A DNA stretch of 64,000 nt from the NCBI GenBank assembly GCA_000827325.1, contig KN832884.1, positions 780,953 to 844,952 of the forward strand. Reading direction: 5' to 3'. Below are positions 26,548 through 38,339 of the stretch, piece after piece. Numbering within the stretch: position 1 is the stretch's first letter; the number at the start of each line of letters is the position of its first letter. A model generated the notes under the pieces. It saw only the letters and a list, made by a program, of their open reading frames with translations. It did no database searches and had not been told where the DNA came from. This stretch comes from Oidiodendron maius Zn (lineage: Eukaryota > Ascomycota > Leotiomycetes > Myxotrichaceae). A program made the translations under genes and the position numbers.

Positions 26548-27179
26548 GACGAAGCACTGGGCGGAACATGATATAAAGGCATGCAGGCCGTATTGTTTGT
26601 TTCTGGCGTCCACCTACGTTTAAATACATCTAGATAATGCTGTGAATGAATACTTTTATGCAATACGCCGAGGATATGACACTGAGATCCCAATTGTGCG
26701 ACGCGACGGGGCTTATTCTCGCTCCGATCACTTTCGGAGCAGCACAGGTAACATTTCAAAAACGGCAATAAATGCCATCACCACCGAAAATGCCGACACA
26801 ATGCAGCCTTTCGGACATCACATGAAAAAGTGGCACCACTTTGTCGCGTCTCGCCACTTTAGAGCCTCAAACGCGAGAATTCGCAGGAACTTGCCAATGA
26901 TAAATAGAGGAGTCCGACTGGAGTCTGACGCTCGTCGGATAGATCATAGCCGGAGGTACAGTGTCTTGGCTGTGTTTATCTAGCGTCTAATTAATTGGTC
27001 ACACAGATCTACCGATATTTGGTATGCGGTGGCATGAACAGACTGCTTATGGGCTGGGTGTCTCTTGACTGCTCTATAAAGAGCTTCATCCCTCTGTAAG
27101 AGGTGTTGTCAGTACATCAATCTTTTAAATTATCTCAATCTTACCTATATTACTTTACCCAACGCTCAATTGATCGATA
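26548..27179. promoter_or_regulatory. Spacer with promoter of the cupredoxin gene
   Basis: 632 bases with no supported gene. TATAAA at 27075-27080 lies about 105 bases before the cupredoxin ATG, and a pyrimidine-rich stretch precedes the start. Confidence 0.4.
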
Positions 27180-27908
27180 ATGCGATTCCCCAGCAGCCTT
27201 CCTTATCTTGTCAGCTTTGTCAGTGCTGCCGCAGCTACGACACACGATGTCAACGTTGGAAATGATCTGAAAACCCTTGAAGGACTGCGATACTCACCTA
27301 ATGTGACGACTGCCGCTGTTGGGGATACCGTAGTATTCCATTTCTGGCCCGGACCGCACGATGTCGTCCAGGGCGATTATAATAGCCCTTGTAACCCCTT
27401 AAAGGATGCTTTCTACTCCGGATTCATCCAGCCAGCTTCCAGCTCTGGAGAGGCTGACCAGGTGTTCACTATCACTATCAACGATACGAATCCGATCTGG
27501 ATCTATTGCTCAGAGACTGCACATTGCCAGAATGGCATGGTGGCCGTGATTAACCCACCGTTAGTATTATATGTCTCTTTGTTGGGTGCGGAGTGCATAG
27601 AAATATAATTTTGACTCAACGTGATAAACAGTGCATCTGGGGACTCCCTTTCCGCCTTCGTGGCTGCAGCAGCCAAGACTCAAAACAGCACTGCCCCTGC
27701 CAAGGTTCAAGGAGGCGTCATTTCCACGAATGACAATTCTACGGCGACATCGACATCGACTTCTTCTTCAACGTCAACTCCTACCTCATCATCTCCAGCA
27801 GCGACTTCCAGCACAAGTGGAGCTGCAGATATAGCTGGAAAATCTACCGTTATCAATCTGATTTCCGCCTGTTTGGCAGTTGGAATATGTTGGGCAGGGC
27901 TTGTTTAA
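27180..27908 (+). CDS. GPI-anchored extracellular cupredoxin-like serine-rich protein
   Basis: Exons 27180-27559 and 27632-27908 give 218 residues. A signal peptide (to about residue 19) precedes one plastocyanin-like domain. It starts with THDVNVG, continues with SPNVTTAAVGDTVVFHF and contains candidate copper ligands: His in GPHDVVQ and the Cys, His and Met of IYCSETAHCQNGM. A serine/threonine-rich linker (STATSTSTSSS type) and a hydrophobic tail ending AVGICWAGLV suggest GPI attachment with a cell-wall or membrane location. Fungal members of this family are abundant and mostly uncharacterised; redox or copper binding at the surface is the usual inference. Single domain and complete. Confidence 0.9.
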
Positions 27909-29135
27909 TATATCTGACAAAAAATACCTGTTGGCAATGCAAACTGAAACTTTGATCAAGAGTAAAGGCAATGAGCTGTGAACTATTGTACTTAATAATT
28001 GTATGCTTATGCGCTAGTAATTGGAGATGGTGTGTAGTGAAGATATGGCACTTTGTTCTAGCATATTTGTCACACGTGATATCAGCGTAGCCTTTGTCAA
28101 CTCAATTCGTAATAGTTATTGAGGCTTTTCTGAATATTACTGGTCAGCAGATTACCTTATTGACAGCTTTACTAAGTGTGGCTTGCTCGGTCTATCCACA
28201 ATGGTAAGAAATACCTCGCTGACTGCAGGACATCGCTAGAATCAGTAATCACCCCTCGCTCTAGAACACCCTCATAAACATTTATCACAAAAATCACCGC
28301 TTGAATTTGCTGACTGCAGCGGGATGTTTACTCGGAAAACACTTCCCCCACTTCCGTCAGGAACTTGGTAACGTAGCATTTCAACACGCATTGCCTTGAA
28401 ACCCGTGCCTCTGCCCCTTAAGCGCCACAGTTCCCGAAGGGGCGATGCTACGATTTTGAGCCTCAAAGTCGTATAGCGGCAGATCGGCAGTTCCGACGCA
28501 TTCTAGAACAGCTATGATCGGAGGATGCTATTTTCGACGTTAGCTGATTAAGTTTGGGATGAGATCTGAAGAAAATTTATAAGTAAGTAATCGGCGCTTC
28601 TCCGACGCCACTTTGGCAGGACTTACGAAAGAGGGGAGTGTTGAGCACCAATCACTTTTGGTAATAGACAGCTTACAAGGTCGCTCCACAGAAATCTAGA
28701 GTATGTTATTACTCTCGGAAGTTCGGGGTGCGAAGCAGTCAAGGCTCAGTATCCAGTAGTTCTTAGGCTCCGTGAGAAATCTGATCACAATGTCTGATCA
28801 CCAAGTTTATGAACGTGCTCAATCTCACTGAATTCGATGCACTGTAAGAAATTATTATGCGGGTAATTATATGCAATACGACGCTAGGTCCCTGAATTGT
28901 TTCCAGGGACGAATGGCGCGATGTACGGTGGGCCATAGAGGCTTACTCAATAGAGTTTATCCCTTTGGCGATGTAAGGGCGTGGGTCAAGAAAAAGTACA
29001 TAAAGAAAGGATTTTAGCTCTGAATTTGAGTCTGTCTACAATAAGCATTACACAAATTAAGGAACGTTATCTTACAAAGAATATCTCTTCATAACCCAAA
29101 CCTGTAACGAGGTTTTGCTAAATTTGACTATCAAT
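27909..29135. other. 1.2-kb gene-free region
   Basis: No frame here resembles a protein family and no RNA gene is visible. It must hold the terminator of the cupredoxin gene and the promoter of the small secreted protein at 29136. Confidence 0.45.
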
Positions 29136-29783
29136 ATGCTCTTCCGAAGCTCAGCTGTTCTTCTTTTCGCCGCCATTGGCATGACCAATGCCGTGCCCAG
29201 TGTTAAGCGTGTCACGTAAGTATCAACAAGAGTTATATAGCTTAATCCCTCTTGTGTATATAGTTGATCGTGCATTCTTGGCTGTCATATTACTAACACT
29301 GTCCGTTTCGTAGCCATGATGGCATAGCCACCGTCAACCCAAACCCTAATGGCGCTTTGGGGTCCTGCGGACTAGATAGCCCTGACAGCTCTTTCACTGT
29401 CGCTATCAGTCCCTTCTGGATGGGCCAGAGCTCTCCAGGACCATTCTGTGGCCGCAAGATCATTCTAACTAACACCGGCCCAACTACAGATGACAGTGTT
29501 GGCGGGAAAGGCAATGTTGTTACTGTCACTGTTGAAGATACCTGCGAGGGTTGCGACGAGAACCACCTCGACTTGTCCGTGGCTGCATGGAATTCTCTCA
29601 CAAATAACCATGTCGACAGTGTTGTTGGCATTAGCTGGTAAGTTTGTCCGCAGTTCACTAGACCCCAGTTGCAAAGAGACGGATGAGGCACCAGATAGGA
29701 TTAAAGGGGCATGGGCACGCATTTCTAAATCAGTTAACTGATATATTAATAGGAATTTTTGCAACGTGGATGGTCAGTGTTAA
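29136..29783 (+). CDS. Small secreted RlpA-like double-psi beta-barrel protein
   Basis: Exons 29136-29215, 29314-29637 and 29753-29783 give 144 residues. A signal peptide (MLFRSSAVLLFAAIGMTNA) is followed by VPSVKR, a likely Kex2-type site. The mature domain shows the double-psi barrel pattern: GSCGL near its start, FTVAISPFWM, CGRKI, VTVTVEDTCEGC and HLDLSVAAW. This fold occurs in expansins, barwin, RlpA and many small fungal secreted proteins, including papain-inhibitor and riboflavin-aldehyde-forming-enzyme relatives. No expansin carbohydrate-binding domain is attached. Several cysteines suggest disulphides. Role in wall interaction or as an effector is possible but unproven. Confidence 0.88.
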
Positions 29784-30087
29784 GCAGCCTCAGTTGTTTA
29801 CATCTCTTAGATGATGTTACATCTTTCACTGGGTGAAGACAAATGGCCTCACTATTATACTCTATATCTTTATTGTACTTAGATTTTATTAACTAAAAAA
29901 ATATTTTTCATTATACATCTGTTCAGTTTCTAGTCGTTTGGTAAACAGCATGTTGCGACCATGATTTGAATTATCAAGCGAAGGATTCTGGTAGAAGAGG
30001 AGGTTCCCATTATCCTTAGAGTGAAATTAACGGCATACTCAATAATTGGCATGGAATTTTATGAGCATAATTCCTTCTACGATCTTT
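29784..30087. other. Short gene-free convergent spacer
   Basis: 304 bases between the 3' ends of two convergent genes, with AT-rich polyadenylation-type sequence (ATTAACTAAAAAAATATTTTT near 29890). Nothing else seen. Confidence 0.4.
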
Positions 30088-33000
30088 CTAGCAGACGACT
30101 GTTGACTTGTAAGGTGTAATTACCACGTCGAATAGCAGGCCATAGTCCTGTGAAGTTGGTGGGCCGAGCAGAGGGCCAACACCGCTCGTTCTTAATGATG
30201 TCCAAATTGGGATCAATCGGTTGATCAATGTGGTTGCCACTACCGCTTCTACTTTGTTCTCCCCCTTCACAAGGTAAGGAGTAATATCCGCCCTAGCCCA
30301 TGTAGTGTCAAGAGGAGGGAGGACATGCCCATTGATAGATACGCGAATAGTATGTACCACCGCCCCAAAGTCGATAATCGCTCCACCCTGGGGATCAGGG
30401 TTAAGATTAAAGGAAGTAGAATAGTAACCGCGACCACTAACGTTCTGGAGGCCTGCTATATCCTGCCAAGACGTGAGTGTAGGGAGAGAGTGAGTTGTAT
30501 TTGATTTGACGGCAACTGTTTCAATATCTGTCAGATCAGATGGAGGATCCCAGTGCTCGACTACAAGTGTCCAATTAGACAATGTTATAGGAGTGGCACT
30601 GCTGGCCGCCAAAGAGTGGGATCGTCCATCGGAGGTGACACAGGTTGATGCGGTGTTACCAACATTTGCCACGACGGCAGATCCACGGGTTGTGAACGAA
30701 ATTACGCCCGGAGATGCGGACACGACGTGCTCTGCTGCACATTCGCTGTTCTTGAATGCTACGATAACTGCTTGATTACCTGCAAGCTCGAAGTATATTG
30801 TAGTTGAGTTATTTGATTGCGTGTAGTTCAAAATGGGAGTCTGAGCGCCAGTCCACGCATCGAAAAGATATGGCGTTCCTGTTGATTGAAACTCGACAGT
30901 TCCTTGACTAGTACCGTTCCCAAGAGGACTTCCAAAAGCATCGTTGTATACAAATACATAATCAGTTGAGCCATCAGTACGCCAATACGTATACCATGTA
31001 TTGCTTGCCTGTATGATAGTTGCTGGTTGGATTCGGAGAGATGAGATGGTTGCCGCGAGTCCTTCGTAATGGACAACATGGACATTGGACAGTGATGTCA
31101 ATGATTTTAATGTTGCATTTATATATGCTGATCCGCTGGCATTGTAGCTGGCCAGGTAGCTTGGAATGCCGCCAGAAAATATGACAGGAAATCCTGTGTG
31201 TGCGATTTCGGAAATTCTCTCTACGCCAGAAACGGTCATGGAATCATTCGCGCGGATAATTAAAGCCTTGAATGCCTGCCTTTCTGGCGCTAAGATACCG
31301 TGTTGAATAACAGCTTTCGGTTCCTCGAGGTTTTCTGGGTTGAGATATTCATAAGTATAGCCTGAAGAAAGAAGTCAGCTACTGGTGCTCAAATTAACGT
31401 TCTAGTTCGAATGTATACCAGCTGCCTCTAGATCCGTGGGCTGATAGTTTCTGGGTACGCTCTGATAAGCTGTAAATTTCTGGTAGAATGCTAGGTCTCT
31501 CTTCGGAATTCCAGACTGAAAGATGTATTGAAGTCGCGCAGCATAGTCAATGGAATCAGAGTAGAAATCCCACGCTGGCTGGTGACGCCCATGCATCTCT
31601 GAGAAGAGGTAATAAAAAGTCGTAAATTGAGGCCAAGTTGTCAGGCCGTACTGTGTTAAGATTTAGCAACTTTTCGTCCTATGTAATCAACCGGAAGATA
31701 GTACAACTTACATTGCCAGAATATGGATAACCATGGAATATGAAATTGTTTACTCCACCTGCTATTGATCTTCTCACATCCCAGAGAAGGTCTGGTAACG
31801 TCTGCTGGTAGACGTCTCCAAAGTTTGCTCCGCACTCGGAAGAGATAATACGCTTTCCAGCAATATTTGCCGGCCCAGCATACTGTCGGTAGGCGTCGAT
31901 GACATGGCCAAATCCAAGAGATTCACACTCTGGGCCATTCACTTTGGCAATGTTGGTTTGCTATTTAGAATTAGGTATGTATCCAAAGCGGTGCAATTGT
32001 ACACGTACCATATCCATTGCCATATTGTATGAAACCTGTGCAGAGAATTGGATGTTGAGGTAACTATTTGCCCACTCAGTAAGAGCTTGCAGGTAATCTC
32101 CGTACATCTCTGTGAGCTACAAATGTTAGTGCCTGCCTATACTAGTTTCATATGACATACAGTTGTTCGATAATCTGCAATGTGGCTGTTTCCTGAATCT
32201 TCTTCATCTGTAATCCACCAAGTCGTTGCCGCTGAATTAAGATCATTTTGATGGAATAGTGTGGGAAGAAATTTATTGATGGAGTATCCACGTCTCTCCT
32301 TAAATGCCTCGGGAAGGTATCTTGTCCAGTAAACATCGGGATTAATCTCGCAGCTGTCCTCCCAGCCATAATTCGCAACTTCCATGAGGGCCTCCTTGGT
32401 TCCGTCAATCAGGAGATACTTTTCCCAGAAATCTGTCATTACTTTAGCACCTCGGGTGGAAAAATGGTCTACTGTCCATGATCCGTTATGGATAAAATCT
32501 TGTGGCACTGTTTCGGGACCAACAAGAGTAGTGGGGTCGGCTTCATTACGATAATGCATCTGTATGAGATACATAGCAAAAATCGTGTAGTGCAAGCCCG
32601 TTGAATCAGATGGGAAAGTAATACTAAGAGAGCCATCAGATCCAACTTGATCTGTAACATCCTGCAGACTGGCTGCGGATAAAGTATTCTGCTCCCGACT
32701 CGTCGAGGGTTCAGTAGGCAAGCCTGGTCCAGGATCAGACGTTTCAATGGAAGATGTGACTAGACCAGTGACTGCAGCCTGAAGCTGACCAGTTCCCCAG
32801 CCTGGCAATACGCCATTGAAAGAACCGCCAACAGGGATAGTCCGGTTAAACAAACGAATATCCCACATTAAACCGTCATCATCCTCGTGGGCCGGAACTC
32901 CTTGTCCTTGATTTGGGCCCATAGCAAAATCCATTATGAGCCCATTATCCTTATGGGCTTTGATCAATGTATCGAATAGAGTCTCTGGATTCTCATCAAT

Positions 33001-33416
33001 ATTCGTCGTTAGCCTGTTGAAATAGACTTACTCCATGCCGGTGTCCCCCATCCATATGTTGTCCAGTCCGTTGGAACGATATTGCCTGGTGCACTATCAT
33101 ATAGATAGTATCCTAAAACTTCAACTCCGCCAGCGCCCACCATTTTCGCATCCGCAATGTCCAGTGCCACCCGGCTCAAGTTAACCGACGCATCTGGGAG
33201 CCAGTAACGAAATCGAGGACGGACATTGGCCGATGGATTTGCGAAAGTACCGGCTTGAATTGCCGCCTCGACCTGATCATCGAGATGATTATTTGGCAGA
33301 CAAGACACCAGACCCACAGCAGTGACCAGCGCCAGAGCGGTAGCCTGTTTGAAACATTGCTAGATAGATTTTTAGACCGTGTTCGAATTGACGACGGAGA
33401 TACTTACAAGACTCAT
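30088..33416 (-). CDS. Secreted GH106-like alpha-L-rhamnosidase, seven exons
   Basis: Minus-strand exons 33416-33408, 33359-33032, 32984-32161, 32116-32009, 31960-31712, 31650-31419 and 31361-30088 join in frame to 1007 residues, matching fungal GH106-type proteins. Exon 1 is only nine bases (MSL). A signal peptide ends near VSCLP. The N-terminal pattern RPRFRYWLPDASV with GAGGVEVLGYYLY opens a TIM barrel that includes IISSECGANFG and NFIFHGYPY. The C-terminal part (GYYSTSFNL, GAVVHTIRVSINGH, GENKVEAVVATTLINRL) is the family's galactose-binding-like sandwich. Members release terminal alpha-L-rhamnose from pectin or arabinogalactan side chains. I could not pick the catalytic acids with certainty. 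Confidence 0.86.
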
Positions 33417-36117
33417 TGCAACAGGAGTTTAGTTAATAGGTGTTGCAACGCTAGAGACCGCAGCTTTACTCTCGATGGATTTTGACGTTGGTATATATAT
33501 CTGCTCAGCATTTCCTAGCGTCTTTGTCGTGGCATTGATCTTCTCCACTGCCCTTCCGGTCGCACCCTGCGTCGGTGCCTAAAGTTACTTTAATTCGCCG
33601 TGGTATCCCTGCCTCCCCGCAGTGTATGTGTTCTCCGCATTTTCGGCAGTCTGGACAGGTTTAAAATACGGAGCGTAGATGATTATCCCTGGTTCTATTC
33701 GCAATCCATTCCACCGAGCGTAGAGTCGCGATTAATCAAGCAAACAGATCGCGATTCAATATACCGAATAGCGAATCCGATCCCAGTGCCGAGGTAGTGA
33801 TGGTGGAGTAAAGTGGCTCATAGACATTTATTCATTCAGGATAGAAAATGTCCAACGTATCTCACAGGTATAGGTAAAGTAAAAGAAGCTTAATAGTATT
33901 TAATAGACGATCCGCATCATGAACCTACAGCATTTTGAACTGACACAAACGCGGCATCATAAATGCCCAGGGAGGAACGATCTCGTCCTGGGGGGCAGAG
34001 CTGTATGGCGATCTGCCAGCCACTTTGTCAGATTTGATCTCCTAACCCCGCACATAACGAACATGGCGGCTTGGCGTTTTTTAGCGACCGGCGCGGGAAG
34101 ATATACTAGATGATGGTTATTGGTGCTGCTGCTTGCTAAGCTTCGTATCCACGTATTCGGCCTTTTCGAATTTAATGCTCTTCGGGAGGCGCAAACTGAC
34201 ATTGAAAATTATATTTATTGCCCGAAACCGTCTCTTAGGAGAACAATCTTGTAAGAAGTCTACCCACCTTTCTGGATTATCCTATGCATATGGCTTGCTT
34301 GTCCTGAATCGTATCTAATCATAGTCTCAGTTGTACATATAGTCCAAAAATATGGGGCAATAATAAAATCATGGACTGTCTGATTTTGGATTCGTCCAGT
34401 GATAGCATCTAGAACGACATTTGGTGGTAGCACAAAGATTTTAGAGTTAGTCAATGGACTCAGCCAACTTCTCGCCAGACGCCCGGCTGCAGAGCTACGG
34501 TCAGGCACATGCTTAATTTGCCTTAGATCCGGCTTCAAACTTGGAAATGAGAACCGAAATTTTGCAATTGTTGAATTGCTTAGAACTAGGCAGGCCACTG
34601 AGGAAGAATCTTCATTGGTCTAACGGGTTGGTTATCGGTCTATATCGCCGAGGCTGAGAATCAAACCGGGACATTTTAGTAATCTCGAAGACACTTTCCA
34701 GACATTTCTCGCCTTTCAGGGCATCAAATTACTTCCCTAAGTCATTTGCATGCGGTTAATTATAAGTTTAAGTGGAGGCTTTGTTGTCACCCGCGAGATA
34801 CCTCGCACTGACCAGAGCACGTGATTTAGGTACATGTCAGGACGGGTGGCAGGATAGATCTTAGTATTTCCATCCTCTACAGGTGCATGCTGAGGACCAG
34901 GGTCGCATCACCAGTGTCCCAATCTGAGCTGGAGACTAAAGAGGTAAATTGACTCGAACTGTATCAAGATATTATAGTCACGTGACATAGGAAGTTCTTC
35001 TTAAACGGCCACCCTTTTAGCCTTATATTCGGTATAGGAGAGACCCATCCGCTCTTCTAAGCTGGCCAGCTGAAATACAGGCCTATTTTTCAATAATATA
35101 AAGTAAGAAGCAGCATGCTGAGATGCGATGGTGCGAGGCCGCGTGTGCTGTGCTTGGGATATTCGTACTACAGGACATGACCACGACATAATCAAGGAAT
35201 AATCATCCAAATATCGTTCAACTTTAACCATCGAATTGACACAATCGTAGGATAGGAGATACGCTAAACTAAGCTTCTGATCCCCACACATAGGACTGTG
35301 GAGTGGCTGAACCCAGTGTCCTGACTCACCCCGAATCGGGGAACGATAGGGAGGTGGCGGAGAAGCAGGGTCCCAAGAAGTCCAGCCAGGGACCAAGCTG
35401 ATGGGCATGGGATTCAAGGCTAGACCAAGGCCAATTTCGCATAGCCAAGCAGGATTTCCTTCCTCGGCCCACCGCCAACGCCAAGAATCCCTTTCCTCAT
35501 TTTACCGACCACCGACCGCCGACCCCCTGAACGCGTGGCGGTTCACGTGCGAGCTGAGATTCCACGCAAAATCTTTTGTTCTCGACAACTCCAAATCGAT
35601 CTTATCGCGTCGTGTCGACTTCCATCGCAACCCCTCGCAGCCCGGTCCCTCTGCTGCTGTTGCGTCGTATCGCTCGTCCGCAGCATTACGGCAGAACCCT
35701 TTTGTCGCTCTCGAATCTGGGTTTGCCGTCGCGTTGGATCCTGCCCAGATTTGCAGCGTACGTCACTCGGCTTCCATCCCTGAAACAGGATCAGAGACAT
35801 CCAACGGGGTCCTGGTGCGTGGAGAGGGTATCGTCACATCAGGACGAAGGTTGATCGCTTGATCGATGAGCATTTAAAAGGGCCGGCCGTCGAATGCTCT
35901 CGTGAAGGGAATATCTACCTCTGTTTGATCCGCCGTCGCAATCTCCTGGAGCGGCTCAGGGGTTGGCTCACGTGCCATCGTGTCACCCATCGATCTCTGG
36001 AGTCGAGCAATTTGCCTAACCATAGCAAATCCTGCGTAATAAACCGTTCCTGGTTTATATACAAATATTTGGCCACATCCGGTCACCTACTGACCCTCTC
36101 GATTGGGTCTTAGTCAC
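33417..36117. other. 2.7-kb gene-free region
   Basis: This divergent region carries the GH106-like promoter (a TATATATA run near 33490 and CCCCGC at 33615-33620) and the long leader of the acyltransferase gene. From about 35400 to 35860 several frames are open at once, as in GC-balanced non-coding leader sequence, and none matches a family. No RNA gene or mobile element was recognised. Confidence 0.4.
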
Positions 36118-37575
36118 ATGACGTTCAAACCGAGCAACGGCAGTGTCGGGAATGGGGGGATATGGGAGGAGAAGGAGCCCGATTCGATACGCTCGGTAGC
36201 GGCCCGTATAGGAAAGCAGACTTTGGATGTTCTCCGTCCTGCCATCTTGACTAGGAGACCGCGCAAACAACTCAGGCCCACGGCATACCTCGATGGGTTA
36301 CGCGGATTCGCGGCGTTCATGGTCTACTGGCAACACCACCAGGTCTGGTCTCGCGTCGGACTAGCTGCGACGGACGGAAATATCCTGGAAAATGCCTTTG
36401 GTTACGAAGACAAGTTTTATTTTGCCTGTCTCCCAGGGGTGCGAACGTTTTTCACTGGTGGCCACTTCGCAGTTGCAGTTTTTTTTGTCATTTCCGGGTA
36501 TGTGCTGTCGGTGAAGCCCCTATCATTGATCCAAGCGGGCGAGTTTGTAAAGCTGGAAGATAGCGTATCATCAGCGCTGTTCAGACGATGGCTGCGACTT
36601 TACATTCCGTCCGTTGCTACGACATTGCTCTACATGGCTACCTGGCATCTCTTTGGGGTCACGACGGCGTATCCTCCGCATCAAGCGACTCTCTGGGACG
36701 AGCTATGGAATTATTATTACGAATTCAAGAACTTTAGCTTTGTGTACAAGACTACAGGAGATCCTTGGTTTACGTACAATTTCCATCTCTGGTCGATCCC
36801 TGTCGAGTTTAGAGGCTCGATTGTCATGTACACCACGCAGATTGCTCTTGCGCGATGCACTAGGAACGCTCGACTATGGCTTGAATTCGGCCTAGTCGTC
36901 TACTTCCTCTATATTGTGGATGGATGGTCCTACGCCATGTTTATCACCGGCATGCTTGTTTGCGACCTTGAGCTGCTCGCTGCGAAGAAGAACCTCCCTG
37001 AATTCTTCTACAAGCTCGAGCCGTACAAGAAAACTCTCGCATACACCTTCTTCTTCATCAGTGTGATTTTCAGCGGTGTCCCTTCCTCCAATCCTGATCC
37101 TGATGTGCTGCGTCGATCGCCAGGATGGTACTACTTGTCATTCCTGAAACCAGAGGCTGTCAGGGACTACAAGTGGTTTTTCTTGTTCTGGGCTGCCACG
37201 TTCCTACTGGCTTCGATTCCACACATTCCCTGGCTGAAGAGTTTCTTCGAATCGCGATTCAATCAATATCTCGGCCGTCTATCGTTTTCTCTGTACCTCG
37301 TCCATGGACCTGTTCTCTGGACGCTCAGCGATAGGGTATACTTGGCACTCGGCTGGGAAAGAGAAAACAACATCGAAGGGTTACTCGGTTGGATGAACCT
37401 ATATCCAATCAAAAGATCTGGGGTATTTGGCTTGGAGCTTGCATTCCTCCTGCCACACATACTCCTTCTCCCCGTCACATTTTATAGCGCAGAGCTCACG
37501 GAGAAACTGTTTGATGAGCCCAGCATCAGATTTCCGCAGTGGCTTTATAGGAAGACGTTGGCACCACGGTCATAA
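36118..37575 (+). CDS. Acyltransferase family 3 integral membrane protein
   Basis: Single exon, 485 residues from ATG 36118; the in-frame TTG five codons upstream is not needed. The N-terminal family signature YLDGLRGFAAFMVYWQHH contains the conserved Asp-Gly-Leu-Arg-Gly and a catalytic-type His. About ten membrane segments follow, including HFAVAVFFVISGYVLS with the conserved FFVISGY motif, RRWLRLYIP and the C-terminal FNQYLGRLSFSLYLVHGP. Such proteins transfer acyl groups to sugars, sterols or secondary metabolites in internal membranes. The Asp-Gly-Leu-Arg signature and the length agree with fungal members. Acceptor unknown. No obvious partner gene is adjacent. Confidence 0.93.
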   Translation: MTFKPSNGSVGNGGIWEEKEPDSIRSVAARIGKQTLDVLRPAILTRRPRKQLRPTAYLDGLRGFAAFMVYWQHHQVWSRVGLAATDGNILENAFGYEDKFYFACLPGVRTFFTGGHFAVAVFFVISGYVLSVKPLSLIQAGEFVKLEDSVSSALFRRWLRLYIPSVATTLLYMATWHLFGVTTAYPPHQATLWDELWNYYYEFKNFSFVYKTTGDPWFTYNFHLWSIPVEFRGSIVMYTTQIALARCTRNARLWLEFGLVVYFLYIVDGWSYAMFITGMLVCDLELLAAKKNLPEFFYKLEPYKKTLAYTFFFISVIFSGVPSSNPDPDVLRRSPGWYYLSFLKPEAVRDYKWFFLFWAATFLLASIPHIPWLKSFFESRFNQYLGRLSFSLYLVHGPVLWTLSDRVYLALGWERENNIEGLLGWMNLYPIKRSGVFGLELAFLLPHILLLPVTFYSAELTEKLFDEPSIRFPQWLYRKTLAPRS

Positions 37576-38006
37576 AGCATTTCCTTTGCTGCTAGTCAGG
37601 TGGGAAGCTCGGCGATCAGTGTATGAACAAGCACAATGGATTGGTATATGTATATATAGTAAGATTACTGCAATAATTAGACGAGATGCACAACTGGGTA
37701 TCTCGGGTCATGTCAGGAGACTGAAATTTAGGAGTTGCATCCAGCATCGTTAAGAATACTTCACAGACACTAAAATTGGAATTCAAAATCTCTGTCATTG
37801 ATGCAACTGCCGATGCCCATCCATCTATGCCTGAACTCCAGCCCAGCCTTCATTTCCTTTGTTGCTGATGTTCCTTTAAACCAAGCCAAGAATCCATCGA
37901 CCATGAACGCCTGTGAAACAACAGATCAATCCGCTATGCTATCTCCGAAGCAGTTGTGCAAAAATAATGATGACACCATTCCGAATAGTCGTCAATGCGA
38001 TGTAAT
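37576..38006. other. Gene-free convergent spacer
   Basis: 431 bases between convergent genes, with only shadow frames. Probably two 3' regions. An extension of the histidine-rich gene's 3' exon into this stretch cannot be excluded, because its last codons contain a possible donor (gtaaat). Confidence 0.35.
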
Positions 38007-38339
38007 TTACGTGGTCTCCGTCGCTGCATCCGGCGTGGAACTCGGCGCTGCATCCGGCACTGTATATGGCTCTGGGCGCACGTGTCCGCCAATTGGTCTT
38101 GGCACTCCCACATTCGTGTGATGCAGTCGTGACTCGTTGTGATGGTGGTGCGAGCCATTGAAATGATGCGTCCGCGTCCCGTTGAAATGATGCGGGTGCG
38201 TTTCGTTGAAATGGTGCGGGCGCCTCTCGAGCTCACGGATATGGTTGACGGCTCCAGAAGCAACGCCGAGATATGATGCTGAGAGCAGATAAGCCAGCAG
38301 AATAGCCAAAGGCTTCAACGGCGAAGCGGAGAGATACAT
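38007..38339 (-). CDS. Small secreted histidine-rich repeat protein
   Basis: Family not recognised. From ATG 38339 the product is 110 residues. The signal peptide (about residues 1-29, LKPLAILLAYLLSASYLGVASG) is followed by HIRELERR, a likely processing site. The mature part has repeats of the form HHFN-E/G-T/S (HHFNETHP, HHFNGTRT, HHFNGS, HHHHNES). Each Asn starts an N-glycosylation sequon, so the peptide would be both histidine-rich and heavily glycosylated. The tail is proline- and alanine-rich. The pattern suggests metal binding at the cell surface or a small effector, but no homologue is known to me. An upstream in-frame ATG at 38393 is less suitable because it would precede the signal segment by 18 residues. 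Confidence 0.6.
   Translation of the reverse strand: MYLSASPLKPLAILLAYLLSASYLGVASGAVNHIRELERRPHHFNETHPHHFNGTRTHHFNGSHHHHNESRLHHTNVGVPRPIGGHVRPEPYTVPDAAPSSTPDAATETT

Noticed and set aside
27621-27834. Second open frame overlapping the cupredoxin 3' exon
   Set aside because: It is a shifted-frame shadow of the Ser/Thr-rich linker.
35401-35862. 153-codon plus-strand frame upstream of the acyltransferase
   Set aside because: Several frames are open together in this stretch, as in long non-coding leader sequence.
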